Below are positions 6,271 through 12,960 of a stretch of DNA of 15,493 bases, piece after piece. Origin of the DNA: Anaerolineales bacterium UBA3940 (GTDB lineage: Bacteria; Chloroflexota; Anaerolineae; Aggregatilineales; UBA3940). The stretch spans positions 1 to 15,493 of the forward strand of contig DGDY01000156.1 of the NCBI GenBank assembly GCA_002385675.1, written 5' to 3'. Under the pieces are notes generated by a model. The model was given only the letters and a program-made list of their open reading frames with translations, was not told where the DNA came from and did not search any database. Positions within the stretch are counted from its first letter, which is position 1. Each line of letters opens with the position of its first letter. Made by a program: the position numbers and the translations under genes.

Positions 6271-6957
6271 TTACTGCTTCTGCCGCAGTGCCATGAGCTT
6301 CTTTGCCGTCTCAACGGCAACCGCCGCGTCCTTACAGTAGGCGTCGGCCTCGATGTCCTCGGCGAACGCCTCATTGAGCGGCGCACCGCCCACGAGCACG
6401 ATCACATCGTCACGCAGGCCCTCATCCTTAAGCGCCTGGATCACCACCTTCATGTACGGCATCGTCGTCGTCAGCAGCGCGCTCATGCCCAGGATGTCGG
6501 CGTTGTGCTCGCGGATAGCCGCGATGAACTCGTCCGCGCTGGTGTTGATCCCCAGATCAACGATTTCGAAGCCCGCGCCCTCCATCATCATGGCGACCAG
6601 GTTCTTGCCGATATCGTGGATGTCGCCCTTGACGGTGCCGATCACCATCGTGCCGACCTTCGGCGCGCCGGTTTCGACAAGCAGCGGGCGCAACACCGCC
6701 ATACCGGCCTTCATCGCCTTGGCCGCCATCAGCACTTCCGGCACAAACAGGATACCATCCCGGAAGTCGATGCCAACGATGTCCATCGCGGCGACAAGGC
6801 CCTTGTTCATAATCTCAAGCGGGCCAAGCCCGCGTGACAGCAGTTCGTTAACCTGGGCGACCACCTCATCGGCGTAGCCGTCGTAGAGATCGTCGTGCAT
6901 CAGCTCCAGGAGTTCGTCTGTTGGTAGCTGGGTGATATCAACCCGGTCTTCGCTCAT
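6271..6957 (-). CDS. Corrinoid (cobalamin)-binding methyl carrier protein
   Basis: This 228-residue protein carries the cobalamin that shuttles methyl groups between the pterin and homocysteine methyltransferases. Residues 11-95 form the helical cap domain (PTDELLELM, then NKGLVAAMDIVG and ILFVPEVLMAAKAMKAG). Residues 98-225 form the Rossmann-like B12 domain. The cobalt-ligating signature GDIHDIGKN lies at 111-119, with Asp112, His114 and Gly117 in place. MSALLTTT (158-165) and VLVGGAPLN (187-195) complete the nucleotide-tail pocket. Size and layout match MtaC/MttC-type proteins and the third module of MetH. ATG 6957-6955 begins the frame. The 76-bp gap before it is the largest within the operon and may hold an internal promoter, but none is clear. 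Confidence 0.95.
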   Translation of the reverse strand: MSEDRVDITQLPTDELLELMHDDLYDGYADEVVAQVNELLSRGLGPLEIMNKGLVAAMDIVGIDFRDGILFVPEVLMAAKAMKAGMAVLRPLLVETGAPKVGTMVIGTVKGDIHDIGKNLVAMMMEGAGFEIVDLGINTSADEFIAAIREHNADILGMSALLTTTMPYMKVVIQALKDEGLRDDVIVLVGGAPLNEAFAEDIEADAYCKDAAVAVETAKKLMALRQKQ

Positions 6958-7033
6958 CGTCTCGTTACCTGTCCCTTGCTATAAAATGGCGTTGTGCGGT
7001 CGGTGCCGCCCACTCTCATCATTGTGCCACAAG

Positions 7034-7498
7034 TCAGCCGCCTGTCTCAAGCCGCCGGCGCATATCGGCGATGTTAGCCAGGCTTTGCGTATCGTGCTCG
7101 ACAAGCCGCTGCACAAGCCAGCGCAGCGTCGTCTCGCCCTCCCCCGGCAGCGTGGCTCGCCGCTGCCAGGCTCCGGGGGGCAGCCCGCGCAGCAGCGCAA
7201 GCGTTTTCGCTCGGCTCGCGCGGAACTGCTCGACAAGCTCAGCGAGCGTCGGCGCCGGATCGCTCCGCTCCAGCGCGGGCAGCGGCGGTAGGTGCGGCCC
7301 ATCCTGCGCCACGACTGCCTCAAACCACGCCCGGTAGCAGCCCTCAAGCTCGCACAGGTGCGCGATGCTCTCCGCAATCGAGACGCCGCCCGGCCCGGCC
7401 CGCCGGTGGCTGTCCTCCACGCCGACATGCGCGCACAGCCGCGCGAGGTCGCCCGGCGCGGACTCGAGCGCGCCCAGCAATACCGCCCGCCTGCTCAT
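7034..7498 (-). CDS. DinB-like four-helix protein inside the corrinoid operon
   Basis: The protein has 154 residues and the look of the DinB/YfiT superfamily (DinB_2): SIAESIAHLCELEGCYRAWFEAVV (40-63) in two helices, and LRWLVQRLVEHDTQSLANI (123-141) near the end. His47 and His134 sit where this superfamily places metal-ligand histidines, and the remaining ligand is not obvious. Members include metal-dependent thiol transferases and many proteins of unknown role. ATG 7498-7496 overlaps the end of the reactivator gene in an ATGA of 4 nt, so the two are translationally coupled. A DinB protein is not a standard part of corrinoid systems. Its substrate here is unknown, although a thiol-related role beside homocysteine chemistry is conceivable. 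Confidence 0.8.
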   Translation of the reverse strand: MSRRAVLLGALESAPGDLARLCAHVGVEDSHRRAGPGGVSIAESIAHLCELEGCYRAWFEAVVAQDGPHLPPLPALERSDPAPTLAELVEQFRASRAKTLALLRGLPPGAWQRRATLPGEGETTLRWLVQRLVEHDTQSLANIADMRRRLETGG

Positions 7499-9537
7499 GA
7501 CCGGCGTCTGCGGCGTTCGCGGCGCGCAGCCCGCCGCTCCTCAAGTGTCCCCTCCTCGACCGGCTCCGGCAGGATGTCCGCCAGGTGCGGGTACGGCTCG
7601 GTCGCGTGCGGCAGGTGCATCGCCGCGACGAACTCCTGCTGGAAGTCCGGCTGAACCGCCGTCTCGACGTAATGCACCCAGCGCGCCCGCTCGACTGCCT
7701 CCAGCCGCCGCGCCCGGTTCAGCAGCGCGATACGAGCCCCATCTCCAGCCGCGTTGCCCACCGCCACCACCTTTGACAGGTCGCAGTCGGGGATCAGGCC
7801 CAGGACCATCGCGTGCAGCGGCGAGATATAGCTGCCAAACGCCCCCGCGAGGATCACGCGGTCGACCTTTGTGACCCCGGCGCGGTTCATGAGCAGCTTC
7901 GTCCCGGCGAACAGCGCCGCCTTGGCAAGCTGGACGGCACGCACGTCGTTCTGCGTGACGACGATTGGCCTGCCGGTCGAGGTCTGGTCGGCGGTTGCAA
8001 GGATGTACGCGACCGAGCGCCCGCTGCGGTCGATGCGCTCGTGCTGCAGGTCGGGGTCGAAGCGGCCATCCGGTCGCAGAATACCCGCCAGGAAAAGCTC
8101 GGCCACCGCTTCGATGATCCCCGAGCCGCAGATGCCGGAGGCCAGCTCGCGCGGCTGACCGTCCTCAGCGTCCGCCCCCGCCCACTCGTCCGACCAGCGG
8201 TCATCACCGATGACTTTGAAGCGCGGCATGCCGGTCTCCCGGTCGATCCGCACCCGCTCGATCGCACCCGGCGCGGCCCGCATGCCGTGCTCGATCTGCG
8301 CGCCCTCAAAGGCCGGGCCGGTCGGGCTGGAGGCACTCCACACGCCCTCGCGATTGCCCAGCAGGATTTCGGCGTTCGTGCCGATGTCGATGACCAGCAT
8401 CATCTCGTCCTGCTGGTACGGCGCCTCGGCAAGCAGCACGGCGACGTTATCCGCGCCGACGTGCCCCGCGACGAGCGGCAAAATATGCACATTCGCGCCG
8501 GGGTTTAGCCGCAGGCCGAGGTCGCGGGCCTTGATGTCAATCGGCCCGTCGGAGTTCAATGCGAAGGGGGAGCCACCCAGTTCAACCGGGTGGATGTTGA
8601 GCAGGATGTGGTGCATGACGGTGTTGCCGACGAGGACCGCTTCATAGATGTCGCTGATCTTGATGCCCGCCTGTGCCGCCGCCAGCCCCGCCAGCCGGTT
8701 CAGCGCCTTAATGATCGCATCGTGCATGGTTGAGAGGCCCGTCTCGTGCGTCACCGCGTACGAGATGCGGCTCATCAGGTCCTCTCCGTACGTCACCTGT
8801 GGGTTCATCGTGGATTCGGTCGCGACGACCTCCCCGGTGCGCAGATCGACCAGATGCCCGGCTACGGTCGTGCTGCCGATATCCACCGCCAGCCCATACG
8901 CGCCCTCGCGGTAGCCGGGGCGGACATCCAGCACTTCCCGCCCCTGCCAGATCGTAACCGTCGCAGTCCAGTTGCCCTCGCGCAGTACCTGCTGAAGATG
9001 CCGCCGGGCCGGATAGTCGATGGTCAGGTCCGTGAGCTGCCACTGCTCGGCGAGCGCGTCCTGCAGGCGTTCCCAGTCGCCGCGCGGAGCTTCGAGCGTC
9101 GCCGGGGCAACCTCCACATAGACCTGCCGCACGGCGGGGTCCACCTCAATGACGCGGTCGCCCGCCGCCTTACGCACGATCTGCTTGCGGGCCTGGCTCT
9201 CCTCCGGCACGGTCACCAGCAAGTCGCCAAGTGCCCGCGCCGCGCACGACAGCCGGTACCCCTCGATGTTGTGCTCGATGAGGTAGGCGCGTTCGTCGTC
9301 GCTCGGCGGGCTCACGTTGTCAGGCAGCGACACAATGCCGTGCTTCTGAAAGACGCCTTCTTCAACCCGAACCTTACATTTGCCGCAGACCAGCCGCCCG
9401 CCGCAGATGCTCTCGATCTCCACGCCGACGCTGCGTGCAGCATCCAGCAGGGTTGTTCCAACCGGCACCCTGCCCCGCCGCCCGGAGGGCATGAAGATGA
9501 CTCGCACGCCGTCGTCGTTACTGCTGTGCACGATCAC
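7495..9537 (-). CDS. ATP-dependent corrinoid reactivator with N-terminal [2Fe-2S] ferredoxin (RACo/RamA-like)
   Basis: This 680-residue protein reduces inactive cob(II)alamin back to cob(I)alamin on its partner corrinoid protein, driven by ATP. The N-terminal ferredoxin domain (about 10-110) has Cys45, Cys51, Cys54 and Cys98, the CX5CX2C...C pattern of a [2Fe-2S] cluster. A middle region follows (130-210). The ASKHA ATPase part has YGLAVDIGSTTVAG (214-227), LVIDIGTNAEILLG (381-394), ASGICGSG (466-473) and ILAGAFGSY (562-570). The tail ends in an Arg-rich run (668-679), which is unusual. This is the RACo layout (ferredoxin first) rather than the archaeal RamA layout (ferredoxin last). GTG 9537 lies 4 nt and GTG 9531 lies 10 nt after AGGAG (9546-9542), so either may be the start. 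It heads the operon and takes the place of MetH's missing reactivation domain. Confidence 0.93.
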   Translation of the reverse strand: MIVHSSNDDGVRVIFMPSGRRGRVPVGTTLLDAARSVGVEIESICGGRLVCGKCKVRVEEGVFQKHGIVSLPDNVSPPSDDERAYLIEHNIEGYRLSCAARALGDLLVTVPEESQARKQIVRKAAGDRVIEVDPAVRQVYVEVAPATLEAPRGDWERLQDALAEQWQLTDLTIDYPARRHLQQVLREGNWTATVTIWQGREVLDVRPGYREGAYGLAVDIGSTTVAGHLVDLRTGEVVATESTMNPQVTYGEDLMSRISYAVTHETGLSTMHDAIIKALNRLAGLAAAQAGIKISDIYEAVLVGNTVMHHILLNIHPVELGGSPFALNSDGPIDIKARDLGLRLNPGANVHILPLVAGHVGADNVAVLLAEAPYQQDEMMLVIDIGTNAEILLGNREGVWSASSPTGPAFEGAQIEHGMRAAPGAIERVRIDRETGMPRFKVIGDDRWSDEWAGADAEDGQPRELASGICGSGIIEAVAELFLAGILRPDGRFDPDLQHERIDRSGRSVAYILATADQTSTGRPIVVTQNDVRAVQLAKAALFAGTKLLMNRAGVTKVDRVILAGAFGSYISPLHAMVLGLIPDCDLSKVVAVGNAAGDGARIALLNRARRLEAVERARWVHYVETAVQPDFQQEFVAAMHLPHATEPYPHLADILPEPVEEGTLEERRAARRERRRRRS

Positions 9538-9591
9538 CAGACTCCTGACTGTCTCTGGGCCGGGCCTGCCCGCCCCGGATACATTGCGGCT

Positions 9592-9621
9592 ATTGTAACC
9601 CTATAAATGAGATAACGGTAA
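9592..9621 (-). promoter_or_regulatory. Possible promoter of the corrinoid operon
   Basis: On the minus strand TTACCG (complement of 9616-9621) and TACAAT (complement of 9592-9597) are 18 bp apart. The -10 is good and the -35 is half-matched. The leader to GTG 9537 would be about 48 nt, too short for a cobalamin or SAM riboswitch. Confidence 0.45.
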
Positions 9622-9636
9622 TGTAAAAGAGAACCC

Positions 9637-9666
9637 GTGAAACCCACCCCGGCCACCCGCTACAAT
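9637..9666 (+). promoter_or_regulatory. Possible promoter of the acyl-CoA dehydrogenase gene
   Basis: TACAAT at 9661-9666 is a good -10 box. GTGAAA at 9637-9642 is a weak -35 box 18 bp upstream. The leader would be about 70 nt, ending in GGGAGAAGACAGGA before ATG 9743. It faces away from the corrinoid operon promoter. Confidence 0.4.
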
Positions 9667-9742
9667 CTAGGGGCCATTACTGGTGATGATCCTCACAATC
9701 TGCTATTAACCGACCACCAAGGGAGAAGACAGGAACGTACGC

Positions 9743-10921
9743 ATGGACAACACAGGCTTCGACTTCTATAAGCTGGAGACCTTCATGACGGACCGGCAGC
9801 GCCGGGTCCGCGATGCCGTGCGCGAGTTCGTGCAGAGCGAGGTGCTGCCGAACATAAACCCGTACTGGGATCGCGCCGAATTCCCGCGCGAGGTCGTCAT
9901 GAAGATGCGCGACCTTGACCCGCCCATCGTCGGCGGCATTATTCGCGGCTGGGGCAGCGCCGGGCTTGACCCGCTTGAGATGGGTCTGGTCATGTACGAG
10001 CTGGCTAAGGGGGACGGCTCGATCAGCACGTTCTATGGCGTCCAGTCCGGCCTGGCGATGGGCTCCATCGGCCTGCTCGGCTCCGACGAGCAGCGCGAGC
10101 GCTGGCTGCCCGGCATGGCCCGCCTGGAGAAGATCGGCGCGTTTGGCCTGACCGAGCCGGATCACGGCTCCGACGCCACCAGCATCGAAACGAGCGCCGT
10201 GCGCGACGGCGACGACTACATCCTGAACGGCGAGAAGCGCTGGATCGGCAACGCCTCCATCGCGGACGTGCTCATCATCTGGGCGCGGGACGAGGAAGGC
10301 GGCATCGGCGGCTTCGTGATTGAGGACCCGCAGCACGTCGAGGGCGTGGAAATCTGCGACCTGCAGGGCAAGATCGCTAAGCGCGGGGTGCTCAATGCGC
10401 ATATCACGCTGCGCAACGTGCGCGTGCCGGCTGAAAATCGCCTCGCCAAGACGCGGAGCTTCGCCGACATCGGCAAGGTGCTGACGATCGGGCGCGTGGG
10501 CGTCGCCTGGGAGGCGGCTGGCGTCGCAGCGGGCGCGTTCGAACACGCCCTCACCTACGCCAGGGAGCGCAAGCAGTTCGGGCGGCCTATTGCGAGCTTC
10601 CAGCTCATCCAGCAGAAGCTGGCGGAGATGGCGACCGAGGTCACGCTGATGCAGCTTATGTGCTTCCAGCTCTCGCAGCTTCTCGGCGCGGGGCAGATCA
10701 CGCCCGGCATGGCCTCGATGGCCAAGTACAACAACGCGCGCAAGGCCCGCTACGTCGCCGCGCTTGCCCGCGAGACGATGGGCGGTAACGGCATCCTGAT
10801 TGAGAACCACGTCGCACGGCTGTTCACCGATGCCGAGGCAGTCTACACCTACGAGGGCACGAACGAGGTCCAGCTTCTGCTACTGGCCCGGGAACTGACC
10901 GGCATCGACGCGCTGGCGTAG
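9743..10921 (+). CDS. Acyl-CoA dehydrogenase (glutaryl-CoA dehydrogenase-like branch)
   Basis: This 392-residue FAD enzyme oxidises an acyl-CoA to the 2,3-enoyl-CoA and passes electrons to ETF. The full family fold is present: helical N-domain (16-130), beta domain with FGLTEPDHGSDA (134-145) and GEKRWIGNAS (163-172), and the C-terminal helices with YARERKQFGRPI (272-283) and METMGGNG-like ETMGGNG (344-350). The catalytic base is Glu371 in YTYEGTNEVQLLLLARELTG. A glutamate in this YEGT position is typical of short-chain and glutaryl-CoA types. The start is ATG 9743, behind GACAGGAACG. The exact substrate cannot be read from the sequence. A glutaryl- or branched-chain acyl-CoA role is possible, as is supply of an acyl group to the ligase encoded downstream. 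Confidence 0.93.
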   Translation: MDNTGFDFYKLETFMTDRQRRVRDAVREFVQSEVLPNINPYWDRAEFPREVVMKMRDLDPPIVGGIIRGWGSAGLDPLEMGLVMYELAKGDGSISTFYGVQSGLAMGSIGLLGSDEQRERWLPGMARLEKIGAFGLTEPDHGSDATSIETSAVRDGDDYILNGEKRWIGNASIADVLIIWARDEEGGIGGFVIEDPQHVEGVEICDLQGKIAKRGVLNAHITLRNVRVPAENRLAKTRSFADIGKVLTIGRVGVAWEAAGVAAGAFEHALTYARERKQFGRPIASFQLIQQKLAEMATEVTLMQLMCFQLSQLLGAGQITPGMASMAKYNNARKARYVAALARETMGGNGILIENHVARLFTDAEAVYTYEGTNEVQLLLLARELTGIDALA

Positions 10922-10932
10922 ATTACAAACAA

Positions 10933-11032
10933 AACCCCCTCCTGCCTAGCAGCCTGCGGCTGCACGCTGTCCTTCCCCTTGCAAGGGGGAGGAGGCCGGT
11001 ATTCGCTGCACGAATACCGGGCGGAGGGGGTT
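10933..11032. repeat. Cloverleaf-like palindromic element, probable terminator of the acyl-CoA dehydrogenase gene
   Basis: The outer arms AACCCCCTCC (10933-10942) and GGAGGGGGTT (11023-11032) pair perfectly, and the stem can extend by GCC/GGC past one bulged T. Inside are three hairpins in a row: GCAGCC/GGCTGC (10949-10963), CCTTCCCCTT/AAGGGGGAGG (10971-10992, one G-T) and CCGGTATTCG/CGAATACCGG (10996-11020, perfect 10 bp, 5-nt loop). On the plus strand the structure runs into TTCTATTTAT. It starts 12 bases after the dehydrogenase stop codon. The nested build looks like a mobile intergenic palindrome that also ends transcription. Confidence 0.75.
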
Positions 11033-11059
11033 CTATTTATCCGACCACCTCGCTCCAAT

Positions 11060-11088
11060 TTGCGACCCTGCACAGGCGATCTTACAAT
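11060..11088 (+). promoter_or_regulatory. Promoter of the ligase/synthetase pair
   Basis: TTGCGA (11060-11065) and TACAAT (11083-11088) are exactly 17 bp apart. Transcription would start near 11095. The leader of about 47 nt ends in AAGGGAGGAAAATCGAAT before ATG 11142, which is a strong ribosome site. It follows the palindromic element, so the pair has its own transcription. Confidence 0.75.
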
Positions 11089-11141
11089 CAGAGCACAGGG
11101 CCGTTCCCTTCTTAACCTTCGCCAAGGGAGGAAAATCGAAT

Positions 11142-12887
11142 ATGTCGCTGCATCCGGACGCACAAACGCTGGAAAAAATCCGCGAGGCACGGACTTATAA
11201 GGCTATCCCCCCGGATGAGCACCTCGTCCCCTACTCCAGCATCGGCGACCTACTCGACAGGCAGGCAGCGGCCTCCGCAAACAAAATCTGGCTCATCCAC
11301 TACGACGCCGACGGTAACCGCGAGGAGTTTACCTACGGTGAGTTCAACCGGCTCGTCAACCAGGCAGCCAACTATCTGTGCCATGACCTGGGCATCCGCC
11401 GGGGTGACCGCGTCGCCACTATCGGCTACAACCATGCCGACCTCGTTATCCTGTACTTCGCATGCTGGAAGCTCGGCGCAACCGTCGCCCCGCAGAACAT
11501 TGCCGAGGACGACGAGCGCATCGGCTACATCCTGCGCAACAGCGAGTCCGTCGTCGTGTTCGCCCGCACCGACCTGCTTGAGCGGGCGCATAGCATCGTG
11601 TCCGGCCAGCAAGTCGATAACGTGCGCGAGATCGTCGAGATCTGCGCCGACCCATGCCAGACCGAGCACAACTTCTACGCCATGATCAGCCGCCAGACGG
11701 AGCAGTTCACACCCCCGGAACCTGTCGGGCTGGAGGACGAAGCCCTGCTCGTCTACACGAGCGGCACCACCGGCCCCCCGAAAGGCGTCGTGCTGACGCA
11801 ATACAACCTGCTTGTGGACGCGATGGGCATCAGCAAGTGGCACGCCATCACTGCTGACCAGCGTATGATGTGCGTGCTGCCCATCCACCACGTCAACGGC
11901 ATTGTCGTGACGCTCATCACGCCGCTCTATGCCGGCGCGAGTACCGTCCTCAACCGCGCCTTCTCGTCGTCACAGTTCTGGGTGCGCATCGCACGCGAGC
12001 GCGTGCAGATCGTCAGCGTCGTGCCAACGCTGCTCCAGTACAGCCTGGAGTACGCGCAGCACGCTCAGGCGGAGGGGCGCAGCATCTGGGGCGAGGGCAT
12101 CACCCGCGAGGACCTGCAGCACTTCCGGCACTTTATCTGCGGTGCGGGAACCCTTTCCGTCGCGCTGGCGACGGCGTTCGAGGAAACCTTCCACATCCCC
12201 ATTGTGCACGGCTACGGCCTGAGCGAGACGACCTGCTACTCGTGCTTCCTGCCGATCTCGCTTGACTGGGAGACTCACCGCCACTGGATGAAGGACTACG
12301 GCTATCCCTCCATCGGCGCGCCCATCGAGCCGAACGAGATGGCCATCTTCGATGCAGAGGGTCGGGGCGAGCGGCTCGGGCCAGGCGAGCGCGGAGAGAT
12401 CTGCATCCGGGGGCACAACGTCATGAAGTACTACTTCAACCGGCCCGACGCCAACGCCGAGACGTTCAAGTTCGGCTGGTTCCGCTCCGGCGATGAGGGG
12501 TTCTACGAGGTAGACGACGAGGGCCGGATGATGTTCTTCATCACCGGGCGTATCAAGGAGCTTATCAACCGGGGCGGGGTGAAGTTCTCGCCGTTCGACA
12601 TCGAGGAAGTACTGCTTGAGCTGCCCGGCGTCAGCGCAGCACTTGCGGTCGCATTCGAAAACGATTATTATGGCGAGGAAGTCGGCGCGTACGTCGTACT
12701 GGCCGACGGCGCGACACTCACCGAGCAGCAGGTGCTTGACCACTGCCGAGCGCGGATGACCTTCGAGAAAAGCCCCAAGGTCGTGGTGTTCGGCAAAGAG
12801 ATTCCGGTCACGTCGACCGGCAAGTATCAGCGCCTTAAGCTGCGAGAGTTGTTTACACGCTGGCGGCATACGCAGTTCCGACCCTAG
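11142..12887 (+). CDS. Adenylate-forming (AMP-dependent) acyl-CoA/acyl ligase
   Basis: This 581-residue enzyme of the ANL superfamily activates a carboxylic acid with ATP to an acyl-AMP and normally passes it to CoA or a carrier thiol. The motifs are in order: phosphate loop YTSGTTGPPKGVVLT (205-219), PIHHVNG (247-253), the acyl-pocket motif GYGLSETT (357-364), the ribose-binding Asp451 in RSGDEG, the hinge TGRIKELINRGGVKFSP (468-484), and the C-terminal catalytic Lys561 in TSTGKYQR. All key residues are present, so it should be active. The substrate is unknown. An asparagine-synthetase-like gene follows 73 bp later on the same strand, which suggests that the activated acyl group or a product of it is turned into an amide. 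No acyl carrier protein gene is in the window, so CoA is the likelier acceptor. Confidence 0.92.
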   Translation: MSLHPDAQTLEKIREARTYKAIPPDEHLVPYSSIGDLLDRQAAASANKIWLIHYDADGNREEFTYGEFNRLVNQAANYLCHDLGIRRGDRVATIGYNHADLVILYFACWKLGATVAPQNIAEDDERIGYILRNSESVVVFARTDLLERAHSIVSGQQVDNVREIVEICADPCQTEHNFYAMISRQTEQFTPPEPVGLEDEALLVYTSGTTGPPKGVVLTQYNLLVDAMGISKWHAITADQRMMCVLPIHHVNGIVVTLITPLYAGASTVLNRAFSSSQFWVRIARERVQIVSVVPTLLQYSLEYAQHAQAEGRSIWGEGITREDLQHFRHFICGAGTLSVALATAFEETFHIPIVHGYGLSETTCYSCFLPISLDWETHRHWMKDYGYPSIGAPIEPNEMAIFDAEGRGERLGPGERGEICIRGHNVMKYYFNRPDANAETFKFGWFRSGDEGFYEVDDEGRMMFFITGRIKELINRGGVKFSPFDIEEVLLELPGVSAALAVAFENDYYGEEVGAYVVLADGATLTEQQVLDHCRARMTFEKSPKVVVFGKEIPVTSTGKYQRLKLRELFTRWRHTQFRP

Positions 12888-12927
12888 ATACCCTGCATCT
12901 CAAGTGCGGCCATTGTCATAATCCCTC

Positions 12928-12933
12928 TATAGT
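12928..12933 (+). promoter_or_regulatory. Possible internal -10 box before the synthetase-like gene
   Basis: TATAGT lies in the 73-bp gap, about 30 bp before ATG 12961. No -35 box of quality is found at 16 to 18 bp. Co-transcription from the ligase promoter is at least as likely. Confidence 0.25.
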
Positions 12934-12960
12934 CTCGGCGCACCGCCAGGACAACTGAAT

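Noticed and set aside
5506..6837. 443-codon plus-strand frame spanning two methyltransferase genes
   Set aside because: It crosses the gap between two well-identified minus-strand genes and reads as Ser/Arg/His-rich shadow sequence.
9538..9742. Cobalamin or SAM riboswitch before the methionine operon
   Set aside because: The likely leader is only about 48 nt, and no B12-box-like or SAM-box-like conserved core was seen.
9677..10810. Long minus-strand reading frame opposite the acyl-CoA dehydrogenase
   Set aside because: The plus-strand frame carries all acyl-CoA dehydrogenase motifs, and the opposite frame is a low-complexity shadow.
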